Origin: Klebsormidium nitens
Lineage: Eukaryota; Streptophyta; Klebsormidiophyceae; Klebsormidiales; Klebsormidiaceae
Assembly: GCA_000708835.1 (NCBI GenBank)
Contig: DF237069.1
Location: 1-64,000 of the forward strand
DNA length: 64,000 nt
Direction: 5' to 3'
A program made the translations under genes and the position numbers. How positions within the stretch are numbered: the first letter of the stretch is position 1; every line of letters begins with the position of its first letter. The notes beneath the pieces were generated by a model that was not told the DNA's origin, ran no database searches, and saw only the letters and a program-made list of their open reading frames with translations. Positions 10,601-21,740 of the stretch are shown piece after piece.

Positions 10601-13600
10601 GCAACAAGACATGCGCGAGCGGCCGCCACTTCAGGTGGGTCCTTAGAAACGAAGTCGAGACTTTGTTGACATGGGTTTTGCTCGTATGCTAACAGAGGTG
10701 ATGTTCAGCAGCTTTGTAGGCGCTTGTTCCTACTCTTCCATTCCTCTCTCAATCTTTTCGCTCCCCTTTCCCCTGTCGTGCTCCTGCCTTCTACTTACGT
10801 TGCATCCCGTCTTTCAGAGCTTGAAAGGATGTAACCTCCTCCTTTTGATGCTCTTTGTCTTTCTCCGTACCGCCAGGTGCTTGGTCTTTTCCCACAACTT
10901 GCTTGTACTCCTTTCCTTTCCTGGTCTTTTTCTTGCTCGTTTAGCGTTGATGCACAATCCGGCGGATGAGGGTGTGAAGCTAATCATGATCCGTTCCGTT
11001 CCTGGCCCTTTACCTTTGAACAGACCATTGACGTATTCGATACTCATTGGAGAACTGGCTTCACGGTCTTTTCCCTTTGAATAGACCATTGAACGTCTTC
11101 GACACTCAGTAGAGAACTGGCTTAACGGTCTTTTCTTATGAGCTAACCATCCATGCGCATCTCTTGCAGGAGGGCTCAGAAATTCTGGAGCAGCATCAAG
11201 ACATGCCAAGCGGTGAGGAGCGTGCAGGAACGCCAACCGAATTCCTGCTGCACAGCCCGATTGCAATGGCTGGGGAACAGGCACGCGCACAGGCACGCGC
11301 AAATGCGGAGGCGCGGGCGCAAGCGAAAGAGTCCCAGGCGAGGAGCCTGACCCCCCCGCCAGGATTCGGGAGCCTTCAGCGCGGGTTCGGCAGTCAGCAG
11401 CAAATCGTAGAGGGGGGTGAGGAGAAGAAAGTGCTGCAGCGGCTGGAGCCACAGCTGAGCTTCAAGCACCTGGTGGAGGGAAGCCTAGAGGGTCTGGGGG
11501 GCGAGGCGAAGGAGGCAGGGGAGGAGAAACGGGAAGAGGTGGTGTGGAAGGAGGACAATGGGCAGGGCCTGCGGAGCGTGCGGGATGCCCGGCACAGGCC
11601 GGACATGCCACAGGTGGGTGCGATTGTTCAAGGAGCAGCTGTGGTCAGTCGCTACGTTCTGACAGCAACATTGTCTTATTTCTTCGAGTTCTTCATTGCC
11701 CCCTTCTTGCGCCCTTAACCTTTCGCTCCGTCCAGCTTAGCTTGGGTAAGGGCACCAATTGCTTGGGTCTTACGGTGGGACAGCTCGCTTCAGTGAGCAG
11801 CCCAGCAGCGAACGACGAACCAGAAGTACATTGCTTTCAAAACGGCCGTTTTTGGCGCGGGCTGACGCTATTGGTCAGTTCGAGAGATGCGCTGACGTTT
11901 TCCTCGGGCCGTCTCAAAATGGTGCATTTTGAGGCCGAAACGGCCGAGAACCGCTTCTTTCATGGACTCTTTCTAAGGGCAAATTATTCTTCGGGTGCAG
12001 ATCAACGAAGAGCTGCTCGGCCTGGTGGCGGGCCTGATCCCCACAGAGGAGGAGGACAACCAGAAGCTTTCGTTTGTGGGCCGCCTCAAGAGCCTCTTTG
12101 AGAAGGAGTGGCCAGGTGGGTGGTCCAGAGACGAGGCCGTTTTGGAGGTTCTAGACCCGTGCTGTCAGGCGGTGTTTTGGTTGAACAATATGTGTGCTAG
12201 ATTTTCAAGGCGGTATTTCGGTTGAACAATGTGTGTGCTAGATTCTCAAGACCGTATCTGGCTTGTAAGACGGGCAGAAGGTGAGTACCATTCGTTTCTG
12301 ACGCAAAAGCGCCATCTCCAGCGAAGCGAAGACTGTGCGTGCTTTTGGGGAGGCGCCACTTGTTGGCAGACTCGTCAGTCAGTGACGACGGTATTGAAGA
12401 CCTTCGAAAGTTTCTTTAGAAGCGTTTCAAATCTGCGTGCGTCAGCATGTACAAGTCTCACTTTCAAACCCGGCTCTTGCAGGCACCCAGCTGTACCTGT
12501 TTGGCTCGTGCGCCAACTCGTTTGGCGTGCGCAACAGCGACGTGGACATGTGCCTCGGGGTGGGCATGCCCGACGGCACCACCAAGTCGGACGTCGTCGA
12601 GAGAATGGCGGGCATCCTCAACAAGAGTGAGGCGCACGCTCCTCGCTTGTTTTTGCCTTTATTCTGAAGATGCTTGTGGATTTGATTTGAAGCTTGCTGA
12701 AGAACCATGGGCCGGAGTTGCATTTCTCCATTTTAGGAAGCGGACTGATTCTGGGCGAGTCACTCATGACAGAACGACACCGAAAGTCGACTTTCGAGGT
12801 TCTCAGCACTTTATCACAAGCGGAAACTTTTAGATATAACATAAAGCGGGTACTTCCATACATCAAAAAGTGGGTACTTCGCTGCTGTACTCGTTTTGCT
12901 ATCGGCCTGCTTATATCCTGCGGTCCGATCGGGTCACACCGTACGATTCATCTTTTTCGTCGAATATTGTTACTGCGGTATCATTCTCTAGCCCCGTATA
13001 GGACCAGCATGCGCTACGGTTGCGCTGTTGGCGCCTTGCATGCTGAACCCGGTCCACACCCATCACTTACACAAGCTCGTTCCCTATCACAAAGCTTCTC
13101 GTTACTGCGCATCTGCACCGGGTTGCATGCTGGGACCCTGATGACTTTGCTTCTTGAAGCCCGCCTTCCAGTGCTCGATCTCATCATGTCGACTTTTGCC
13201 TCGTACTTTTCGTGCCCAAGAGCTCAAGATCATCTCTCCTGAAGCAACTTTTTCATAAGGGGTTGACGAGTCAAGGTCGGGACATTCAAGATCCGATTCG
13301 AGCCTCCCTTATGACACGTCTGGCTCCCTTTCGGAACCCCACGTTCCAGGTATCTTCCTTGCTCCGCGAATCGCCCGCACTCAAAGCATCGTCAGTTGCG
13401 ACACCAACTTTGAGGGTTCGATATTCTGAACCTCACGCTAACCTCCCCATCTTTTGTCATCCCCAGACGGCATGCTGGAGGTGCAGGCGCTGACGCACGC
13501 GCGCGTGCCGATCGTCAAGTTCCGCGACCACGTGAGCGGCATCGCGTGCGACGTGTGCGTGAACAACATGCTCGCGGTCGCCAACACAAGCCTGCTCTTC

Positions 13601-15372
13601 ACGTACGCCCAGATCGACGGCCGCCTGCGCCAGCTGGCGTTTGCGGTCAAGCACTGGGCCAAGCGCCGGCAGGTCAACGAGACCTACCGCGGCACGCTGT
13701 CCAGCTACGCGTACGTCCTCATGTGCATCCACTACATGCAGGGCCGTGCGCCCCCGATCCTGCCCGTCCTCCAGGTGAGGGGATGCTTGCGCTACTTTAC
13801 TTTCATGTCTGTTTTCCTGTTCATAAACCCTTCTCGATTATTGCTGTTGTTTCTTGACTTCTTTCTCCTTCTTATGTCACATGACCCTTTCTGTTTTGAG
13901 AGCTGGCAGACCTTCGTTGTTTTGAACGCTGCAGCCCGTGGGGTCAGGCTGTCTTCTGAGCCGTGATTCGAGGTCCATTGTTCATCGGGCAAGCTTTTAC
14001 CTGGGGTGCGTACTGAACGGACTCAAGGAACATAGGGGATGGTTTCTTGCCGCTTTTTTCTGAAACTTCGCACAGCCTGATATTCTCGGGAACAATCTTT
14101 TATTTCCTAGGATTAGCTACCAATCCTGCTTTGGATCGGGGTCTCGTGCTGGTTTCGCAGTACCAATCCTGCTTTGGATCGGGGTCTCGTGCTGTTAAAG
14201 TGGGCGTCCGGTTTCAAAGCTCAGGAAATGCACACTCAGTGAGTCTGAGTCTTTTTTGGACGGACCGGATCGGAAGTTCGGCCGATCTGGGCTCCCTGCA
14301 CCGTCGCTCAGATTTAGAGGACGTGCACGTCCTACGCCCACTTTAAAGGGGACAGGTGCAATCTCTTTATGTACTCAGCCCAGCCTGCGGCGGCCCTTTC
14401 TATGCAGGAGGCGCGCCCAATCACGTACCGCTACGAGTTTGGCGGCGTGGAGTGCGCGTACAACGACCAGGTCGAGATCTTCCGCGGCTTCGGCGCGGCC
14501 AACAAGGAGACGCTGGGCGAGCTGCTCGCGGGCTTCTTCGAGTACTGGGCTTTCACGCACAACTACAACCATGACGTCATCTGCGTGCGCCTCGGCAGGA
14601 CCGTCTCGTAAGTGCCGTTTCTGCGGGGAGCCGGGAAGGTCGTTGAGTAGGATGTTTACTTGGCGATACTGGTGTTTATGTACTTCGCGTCGCGATTCTC
14701 ACTTTGTCCCCAATTGCATCCTCGTCCGTATAAGACCTTTTATCTCATCGTCACGATCGTTTTTGACTGGGTTGCCGCATTTGCTCCGCAGGAAGGAGGA
14801 GAAGGACTGGACCCGCAGAATAGGCAACGAGCGCCACCTCATTTGCATCGAGGACCCATTCGAGACCAGCCACGACCTCGGTCGCGTCGTGGACCGCCAC
14901 TCCATCCGGGTAAGAACCGCAGCAGTCTTCGTAAACGCGATTGGGGACCAAATCCTGTTGTCTCCACAACTTGAAAGCAGGCTTGATTCTTACGAAAGCG
15001 GAAGGTCGAGTTTTGTTCCCTGACGCCGTCGCTGGCGCATCGTCGCCACTTCGATCGTCACTTTGCAGTCACCAGATTCCAGCTTTAGCTCTTTTTGCGA
15101 GAAGTTAAGATGTTGAGCTGTTGCAGAGAATTACGGAAGATCAAGAAGCCGCCAAGTTGTCCGAGGAGCTATGTCTCAAGCGTCGTTTGCGTCCTTCCCT
15201 TACATTCCGGATGGCGCCTACTGAGGTGTCATGCTTTCGCGCAATAACGGTCCCCGTTTGGGTGCAGGTGTTGCGCGACGAATTCCACAGAGCCGTCAAG
15301 ATCCTGCGCAACGATCCGGACCCTGTGAAGACACTCTTCGAACCGTATGTGCGCGCAGATAAGGAGTACTAG
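7652..15372 (+). CDS. URT1: URT1-like UTP:RNA uridylyltransferase
   Basis: Ten exons: 7652-8314, 8659-9181, 9610-10634, 11170-11613, 12001-12115, 12483-12626, 13467-13774, 14408-14607, 14792-14909, 15268-15372; all phases agree, giving about 1,214 residues. Residues 1-885 (exons 1-4) are low-complexity, rich in Gly, Pro, Gln, Ser and Arg. The catalytic core follows: a nucleotidyltransferase signature [20 protein letters not shown] with Asp 943 and 945, the third catalytic Asp in IACDVCVNN (about residue 1000), then [20 protein letters not shown] and [15 protein letters not shown] of the PAP/OAS1 and central domain. The PAP-associated end has [20 protein letters not shown] and HDLGRVVD, as in Arabidopsis URT1. 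These enzymes add uridines to deadenylated mRNAs in the cytoplasm. The disordered half is longer than I recall for Arabidopsis URT1. Start: first ATG of the frame, good GC-rich coding follows. Confidence 0.92.
11013..11135. repeat. Tandem duplication, about 61 bp, two copies, in URT1 intron 3
   Basis: Copies 11013-11073 and 11074-11135 share CCTTTGAA-AGACCATTGA, then an AGAACTGGCTT-ACGGTCTTTTC segment, with a handful of substitutions and a one-base length difference. It lies just upstream of the exon 4 acceptor. Confidence 0.85.
11839..11933. repeat. Palindrome and short-loop hairpin in URT1 intron 4
   Basis: 11839-11852 is a perfect 14-bp palindrome (AAAACGGCCGTTTT). 11913-11933 is a perfect inverted repeat with 9-base arms (CTCAAAATG / CATTTTGAG) and a 3-base loop. 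Both lie about 70-160 bp before the exon 5 acceptor. Confidence 0.8.
12168..12250. repeat. Tandem duplication, 41 bp, two copies, in URT1 intron 5
   Basis: Copies 12168-12208 and 12209-12250 share GGCGGT, GGTTGAACAAT and TGTGTGCTAGATT blocks, with about four substitutions. Confidence 0.85.
14118..14194. repeat. Direct repeat, 34 bp exact, 43-bp spacing, in URT1 intron 7
   Basis: The 34-base segment at 14118-14151 (beginning TACCAATCCTGCTTTGGATC) recurs exactly at 14161-14194. Identity suggests a recent duplication. Confidence 0.9.
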
Positions 15373-16811
15373 GATAGCCGATGGGCAGGTACCAAACGCT
15401 ATAGTAGATTGGATATGCAGATAGACCTGGCTGGTTGTTAGTGGCATGGTGCGAGCGTAGTGTAGGGCTGACGTAGGCAGTGCATTGCGAATCAAGGGGT
15501 TTTTGTTGAAAGCAATCTTGCAGCGGAGTTTCGATTTCGATGCTCGATCCATCAGCCCGTGTGATTTGCACGGGAAGTCGTCCATCTAGAGGGGGGCCCG
15601 GTTTGGACAGCGTAACAAGCAATCAAAGGGTCACAACTATGACAATCGAAGCCGTCCCTTTGTTGGCTGTTCACGACATACATTCGCTTTGTAACCTTGA
15701 AGTCGTAACCGTGAATAATCTCAAGGAGTAGAGTTTTCTGTCTCAGTACAAATCCAGCCTCATCCAACAACTTCTTGAGGATTACCGGCGAGCCCGAGCC
15801 CTCAGCACGTGACTCTCCCAGCACACCAAATTACGGACGAGCTTTCTAAGCATGGTCACTACCAGCATGCTCGATCGATCATTCAAAGGGTAAACGTGTT
15901 AAGGTTGCAAACTGTCCTAAATTGGCCCGCGGGCGCGCGCTGAACGCCTTCGAGGAGGTCTTCGTCCGTAAGTCGGGCATGCCGTCATGATTTTAAGCTC
16001 TGTTTCTTGCGTTGGGATGGGCATATGGAAAATGCTGTCTTTTGAGCCCCTACACGGGAGAAAGGAATTAGCGCCTGCCGTATAGCTACTGTGTGCCAGC
16101 TCAAAACATGACGTTTTGAGACTCAATAGGATACGTATACATGCCTGTAGCTCATAACCCTTTAACTTATTTTTTGAGCAAAACCAGTGAGACTCACACA
16201 TACATGCTATTATGTTCATAGGGGACTAGGGGATATCATCGAATTGTACGCAGAACATCCCTCTAAGAGATCTTTTAGAGGATTTTTCCACAATCAAGGT
16301 GCAAAGTTTACACAAATTATGCGAATTTTCTGAAACTAGTTTGAGTCAAGTTTGCACCTTGATTGTGGATACGATCAGGACGGTTTGGAGAAAATCCCCA
16401 GCAAAATCGCACAGTGCAGAGTGCATGCAAAAGAGCTGGCCCATTTCTAGCTTCAAATGTAGTGCAGCTGGGGCCTTGCTACTGGAAGGAGACGCTTCAA
16501 ATTGGCCTGCGTCGCGAGTACATGGACGCAGCGCAAGGCCTTCGAGGGGATTTTAGGCTTTTAGGGTTTCAGCTGGAGATGGGGCGGCATCATTGCGAGA
16601 GCGTACGTACTAATAGGCGGCAATGGCAATTGCAGAATTTGGCTAGTATTTTGTGATTCTGGAAGTGGTGGTCGCATTATGCAGCGCTTCTACAGTCCAC
16701 AGCAGTTCTGAAATACTTTGAGACGGTCAGAGCCTAGAGGCGCTAAAATCGCTTCTTCTGTTCGTCACATCAGGTTCTGTTTATAGACAGGCGGGTCGGA
16801 GAGGGGGAACC
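15373..16811. other. Intergenic between URT1 and the P450 gene
   Basis: No coding exon recognised on either strand. It contains two inverted repeats: 16100-16120 (8-base arms, 5-base loop) and the stronger one at 16287-16369. The last few hundred bases presumably include the P450 promoter and leader; no clear TATA box was seen. Confidence 0.5.
16287..16369. repeat. Inverted repeat with 19-base perfect arms and 45-base loop
   Basis: 16287-16305 and 16351-16369 are exact reverse complements (core CCACAATCAAGGTGCAAA). This is about 440 bp upstream of the P450 start. It could be the remnant of a small inverted-repeat element or a transcribed hairpin. Confidence 0.85.
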
Positions 16812-19800
16812 ATGGAAGGAGTGCGGCACGTCCTGGAGGATGCGCGCAGCTGGCTGGAAGGCTCGGTCGCCGCTACTAGCATCTTCACAACCCTGGGCTT
16901 CTCCCTAGGCGACATGCTCGAGTCCCTTAGAGTTCAATCGCTCTTCATGCCAAAGCAAACGAGGCAGCCAAACCTATTTGCGGCTATCGGCCTGCCCACT
17001 CTTCTGGTCACTTTAGCCATCGGACTTGTTCCCCTGCTCTACTTGCTCTACAATGCCGTCGTGAGAAACTTTTCGGGGGGGCGCAAGCAGAGGGATCCGG
17101 GCCCACGGCGGTACCCCCTGGTGGGCAACATGTTTGAGACAATAAGGAACATTGACAGGAACGTGGACTGGATCATGGAAACGCTGCAGAAGGAGGACTC
17201 GTCGTGGATCCGTCTGTCGTTTCCAGGGGCAAATGCGGTTGTTGTGACAGACCCCCGGGACCTGGAGCATGTGCTCAAGACCAACTTTGCAAACTATCCC
17301 AAAGTAAGACCTTGTAATCAATCATGCACCACCTTCATACCTCAATTCGCAGCAGCGTACATCGGACGGGCTTTGATCTAATTGATGTTGTGAACTTTCA
17401 TCGCAAGATTGTGAAAGTTGCCTAATGGATGTAAAAGCAACTTTGCTGTGTGATGTAATGAAATGCTGTGGGGCCAAACTTCGGCATGAAGGAAACTTCA
17501 CTGGGTGGTGCCATTGGTCGCGCTTTTGAGGAGTCTTGTTGAGATGGGGAGTATCCCTTTTCCATTTTCCGGGGTGTGATTGCTTGACAATCCTGTAACG
17601 AGACAAATTTTCTTGATTCTTCACAGAACACTGCATTTGGACGATTCTTCCTAGTCCCACTCATCAGAAGGGTCATACTTTCCTTCAGGAGCATTGGAGC
17701 AAGGACTGTTGTTGAATTGCTTGCCAGCATGAACCATCCACATCCTATCTGGACGCATGCAAACTGGACTGAGGATGTCTAAGCTTCTGCTTGGCACCAC
17801 CGTCAGGGTGGGGTTGTTCAACTGTGGTCACCTGCTGACAGAGGAGTCCTTGTGTTGGTCATCTGGACTGCCCAAGATACTTATTGGGATGAGCAAAATT
17901 AGTCAAGCATTCCTCGGTTACCATTGCTTGAAGAGTAACCGAAGGCCGTTTTCCACAAACAATGCTGACGGCAGTCGACATGTTCTCCCAAAGAAGCAGG
18001 ACCAATTATGCACCATTTTTGGATCTATCTCAGATGTCAGAAGTGCCTACGCTGAGCTCACTACTTGTAGATGAAACGAATCCTGAACAGGTGGTTCAAT
18101 GCAATCGAGACAAGCTTAGCTCATGCCTGTCCAATTGCGCATGCAAGCAGGATTGCCTAGCGGTGCGACCCAGTGACTGCTATCCAGAAGAGGCAAAGTC
18201 CTTGTACAGTACTCTGTACCCTCACTTCTACTCTGTCACCTCCTCTTTTTCTAGGCTTTGCCCTGCTCTGGAAAACGTCTTACTCTCACTCTCATGCGTT
18301 CCCTCAATGCTCTGCTCTGAGAGTTCTCACACTCTCATGTGTTCCCTAACAGGGCCCCGAGTTCCACGGCCTTCTGGGAGAGTTGCTGGGCGACGGCATC
18401 TTCAACGCGGACGGGGATTCGTGGCGCATGCAGCGCAAGGCGGCCAGCCACGAGTTCTCCACGCGCTCGCTCAAGGAGCTCATGCTCACCACCTTCAACA
18501 ACAAGGTCAACGGAGCGCTGCTGCCGCTTATTGGGGCCTTTGCGGAGAAGGGGGTGCCTTTTGACCTACAGGTAGGGAAGGAGACTGTCAAGTATTAAGT
18601 GCGAGTATTGTACCGTTAGACTGTCAAGATGCTGTAAGAATCGGTTTTGGTTGCATAGAGGATCAGGTGTTTTGCCGAAAGGAGAAGCACAAGAAAGTGG
18701 GCAACTCAATCATGGTCCAAGACTTGCGTTGATTTCTCCCCAATCTGTTATGGGCCTATCTGTTTCTGAATACAAAGCCATGGTTAAGGTGCATTTTTAC
18801 AATCAACCCTTTCCTATTCACGTGGTCCAGCAATTCCCTAGTATCTACAATCTGTGTTTTTTGTTTGCAGGAAATTTTTCAGCGCTACACGTTTGACACC
18901 ATCTGCTCCATGGGCTTTGGGGTAGACCCCGGGTGCATTGCTCCCGATCTCCCGGCCATCCCCTTCGCCCGGGCCTTCGACGATGCCCAAGAAGCACACT
19001 CGCGCCGCTTCATGATGCCCCAAGTGGTGTACAAGGTGAAGCGGTTCCTGGGGATTGGCACCGAGCGGCTGCTTGCGGAGGGGGTCAAGAAGATCAATGA
19101 ATTCGCATACGGGGTCATCCGGCAACGAAGGTGAGTTGCACGGAAAGGAAAAAACTTAAAGTCCCGCCCTACCAGTCTCGTCAGCCTGGTAGTTGGCACT
19201 GCTGTATGTGGCAAAAGTAGAGCCCTGTGCACTGCTTAGAAAGGGTCATGGTATTGCTCACACAGACACCGACGGGAGGTGCAGGGGCTCATTGACCTTT
19301 AGAGAATTGATCGAACCCCATCCAACCGTTTGGATGGTGGCGTGGCCTTGTCAATTCCTTTTGTGAGCTGGTTCAGTGTGCGGAAGTGTGGGCTTTGACA
19401 AATGCCGTGAAAAGTGCGCCCAAGAAAGCATACATCTTTTCGAGGTTCGCAATGGAGGAAAGCTCGCAGCTTATCCTGACGCTCTGCTGACGTCATGTGC
19501 AGGGAGGAGCTGGCAGGGCCGTCCCCCCCAGAGCGCGAGGACCTGCTGTCGCGGTTTATGGCTGTGGTTGACCGGGAGGACGCCCCGGGCACTACGGAGC
19601 ACGGAAGAGAGGGAGCCCCAAGCACATCCGACAGGTTCCTCCGGGACATCATTCTCAACTTCATCCTTGCGGGACGGGACACGACGGCCGTGACGCTGAC
19701 GTGGTTCTTCTGGGTGCTGACTCAGCGGCGCGACGTGGAGCAGAAGGTTTTGGACGAGGTCGAGAAGATAGCTGCGGGCAAAGGGCCGGGGTGGGCAGGT

Positions 19801-21740
19801 GAGCTGGAGTCTCTCAAAGCTGTGCATTGAGCTTGAAATGAAACAGCTCAGTTGGTTGTATGAGAACGTTGGAGAGCTTTATGCTAATTGCATATCTGAA
19901 GACTCGCGTTTAAAAGAAACGCTTCTTCAAGGGAAAGCTTTCTGAATGGACGCTGTTGTGCCTGGAAGAGTTACGGGTTGCAGTTGTGAGAGTTTCAGAT
20001 AAGTGGTTCGAACATCATTTCACTACCAAGGCTTTTCTTTGAAGCGGTTTGCAATGTGGTGCATCCTGTATATTCTCAGTGCGGGTCAACACCAGCAATT
20101 CGACGTCCCTAACTCTTGAATATCAAGCGAGTTGCCTGGTTGACATCCGGTTTGCGAGGGCTTCAGCAACCTTTTCCGTTCCCAACTTTGACCTGTTTCT
20201 GGGTCCCAGGATCTTCATACCACCTCTGTTTCCGCTTTCATGCTTCCATCCGGCCAAGCCTTCTACAAGCACTTCTGGTCAATAAGAGCCGTCAATAAGA
20301 GCCGCTCATCCTTTCTCGCCAAATGCGTCCTTATTCTCATCTGCCGCACCTCACTTCTTGCCAGGCGCGTTCGACTTCGAGGACCTCCGCTCCATGACGT
20401 ACCTCCAGGCCGCTCTCTCCGAGACGCTGCGCCTGTACCCAGCCGTGCCGTCTGACGTCAAGTACGCCGTCGCGGATGACGTCATGCCAAGCGGCGCGAC
20501 TGTAAAAGCAGGCTACCGGTACGGACAACTCATGCATGACCACTTTCTGAGGGGCATTCTTAGACAGAGTTACCTGATTATCTGCCCGCTGGCGCAGAGG
20601 GTATAGACCCTTCCGTAGAGATGCAACCAAGAGATTCTGATCACGTCGGTTCGTGTGACGTCACGTCGGCAGAGAGTCACATGCTGTTCTGCGACGACGG
20701 GGAGGTTGGAAGGGCACCGGTGCGAAAGCACTTGGTCGTCTCCGCTTTTATGAAGGTCAACGTATCATATGCCTTCAGCTGCTTCTAACGCCTTCGATCA
20801 CTCCACGTACTATCCCGCTCACCGTTGGCTTATCGTAATCTCGTCTCATCTCGTCAGGGTGGCGTACCACCCGTACTCCCAGGGCCGCATTGTAAAGATA
20901 TGGGGCGCGGACGCGCTGGGGTTCAAGCCTGAGCGGTGGATCGATGCGGAGGGACACTACATCCAACATTCGCCGTACAAATTCCCCTCGTTCCAGGTCC
21001 GTGTGCTCAAGCGTTTATCTCAGGCATCCAATTACGAAGGTGGTTCCTTTCACTCTCGGCTTGCTAATGCGGGTGCGAGGCTCAAAATAATGATGGAGCC
21101 AAGATGGTAGGTTTGAAATTACGGACTCTGATAGAAGGGGTCGGGGACAAAACTTGTTCGGGGTCATAAAACGCCGCCTGCATTGAAGAACAGGACCATG
21201 GTCCGTTTGCTGTTTGTGTTTGTCCACTTTGACTAGGAATGATTGATCCAGTATTGCCTCTCCAAGAGCTGGAAAAGCAAGATTTGCGGACTATCGGGCT
21301 TTCCTAGTCACGCAGATTCGATGGCTCTGGTTCATTGACCAGACCCGCAGTCGTCAAAGTAGATATCAGCATTCCGATGCGGTCGAAGCTGCATCATTTT
21401 CAAATCAGTTTATTATGGTATTCTGGTGACTGCTTTCCAATGCCGTCTGCTGTGCTGGCCCAGTCTCATCGTCTTCTGGTCGTGCAACTGCTGACGAGCT
21501 TTTTTCGAACAGCCAACATCCCAGGTTTACGATGCGCTTCCTCTCCTTCCCTTTTTGTAGGCGGGGCCGCGGATCTGCCTGGGCAAGGACATGGCGTATC
21601 TCCAGATGAAAGTGGTCGCCGCTTCTCTCCTCCGGCGGTTCAAGTTCTCCGTTGTCCCAGGTCATGTCGTCTTTTACAGGACGACCATTGTCCTGACCAT
21701 GAAATATGGTCTACAAATGACGGTCGAGCGTCGCAAATGA
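16812..21740 (+). CDS. Cytochrome P450, CYP86 clan, CYP704-like (probable fatty-acid omega-hydroxylase)
   Basis: Seven exons, 16812-17303, 18353-18571, 18871-19130, 19503-19798, 20365-20518, 20858-20996 and 21561-21740, join in frame (phases 0,0,2,1,2,0) to about 579 residues. A membrane anchor lies near residues 57-78, after an unusually long N-terminal extension of about 55 residues. P450 landmarks in order: GPRRYPLVGN, LKTNFANYPKGPEF, LLGDGIFNADGDSWRMQRK, the I-helix AGRDTT (about residue 380), ETLR (ExxR), FKPERW, and heme-binding FQAGPRICLG (Cys about 528). The PYKFPSFQAGPRICLGKDMA stretch is closest to what I recall for CYP704. Land-plant members omega-hydroxylate long-chain fatty acids on the ER for sporopollenin or cutin; the substrate here is inferred. 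The 1-kb intron 1 has no exon I can recognise. Confidence 0.9.
18264..18350. repeat. Diverged tandem duplication covering the exon 2 acceptor tract of the P450 gene
   Basis: A block of the form GCTCTG...CTCTCATG(C/T)GTTCCCT occurs at about 18264-18304 and again at about 18313-18347, immediately before the used acceptor AG. The copies differ by small gaps and several substitutions. Confidence 0.6.
20278..20303. repeat. 13-bp exact tandem repeat, two copies, in P450 intron 4
   Basis: GTCAATAAGAGCC occurs twice head to tail, about 60 bp upstream of the exon 5 acceptor. Confidence 0.9.

Noticed and set aside
10064-10612. 182-residue minus-strand open frame
   Set aside because: Antisense to URT1 exon 3, no motif, composition explained by the complementary strand.
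12694-13242. 182-residue plus-strand open frame inside URT1 intron 6
   Set aside because: No homology or codon bias, and exons 6 and 7 join cleanly through the conserved nucleotidyltransferase region without it.
15124-15200. Exon-like segment after GTTGCAG in URT1 intron 9
   Set aside because: Joining exon 9 directly to exon 10 gives the conserved C-terminus; inserting this segment would interrupt it.
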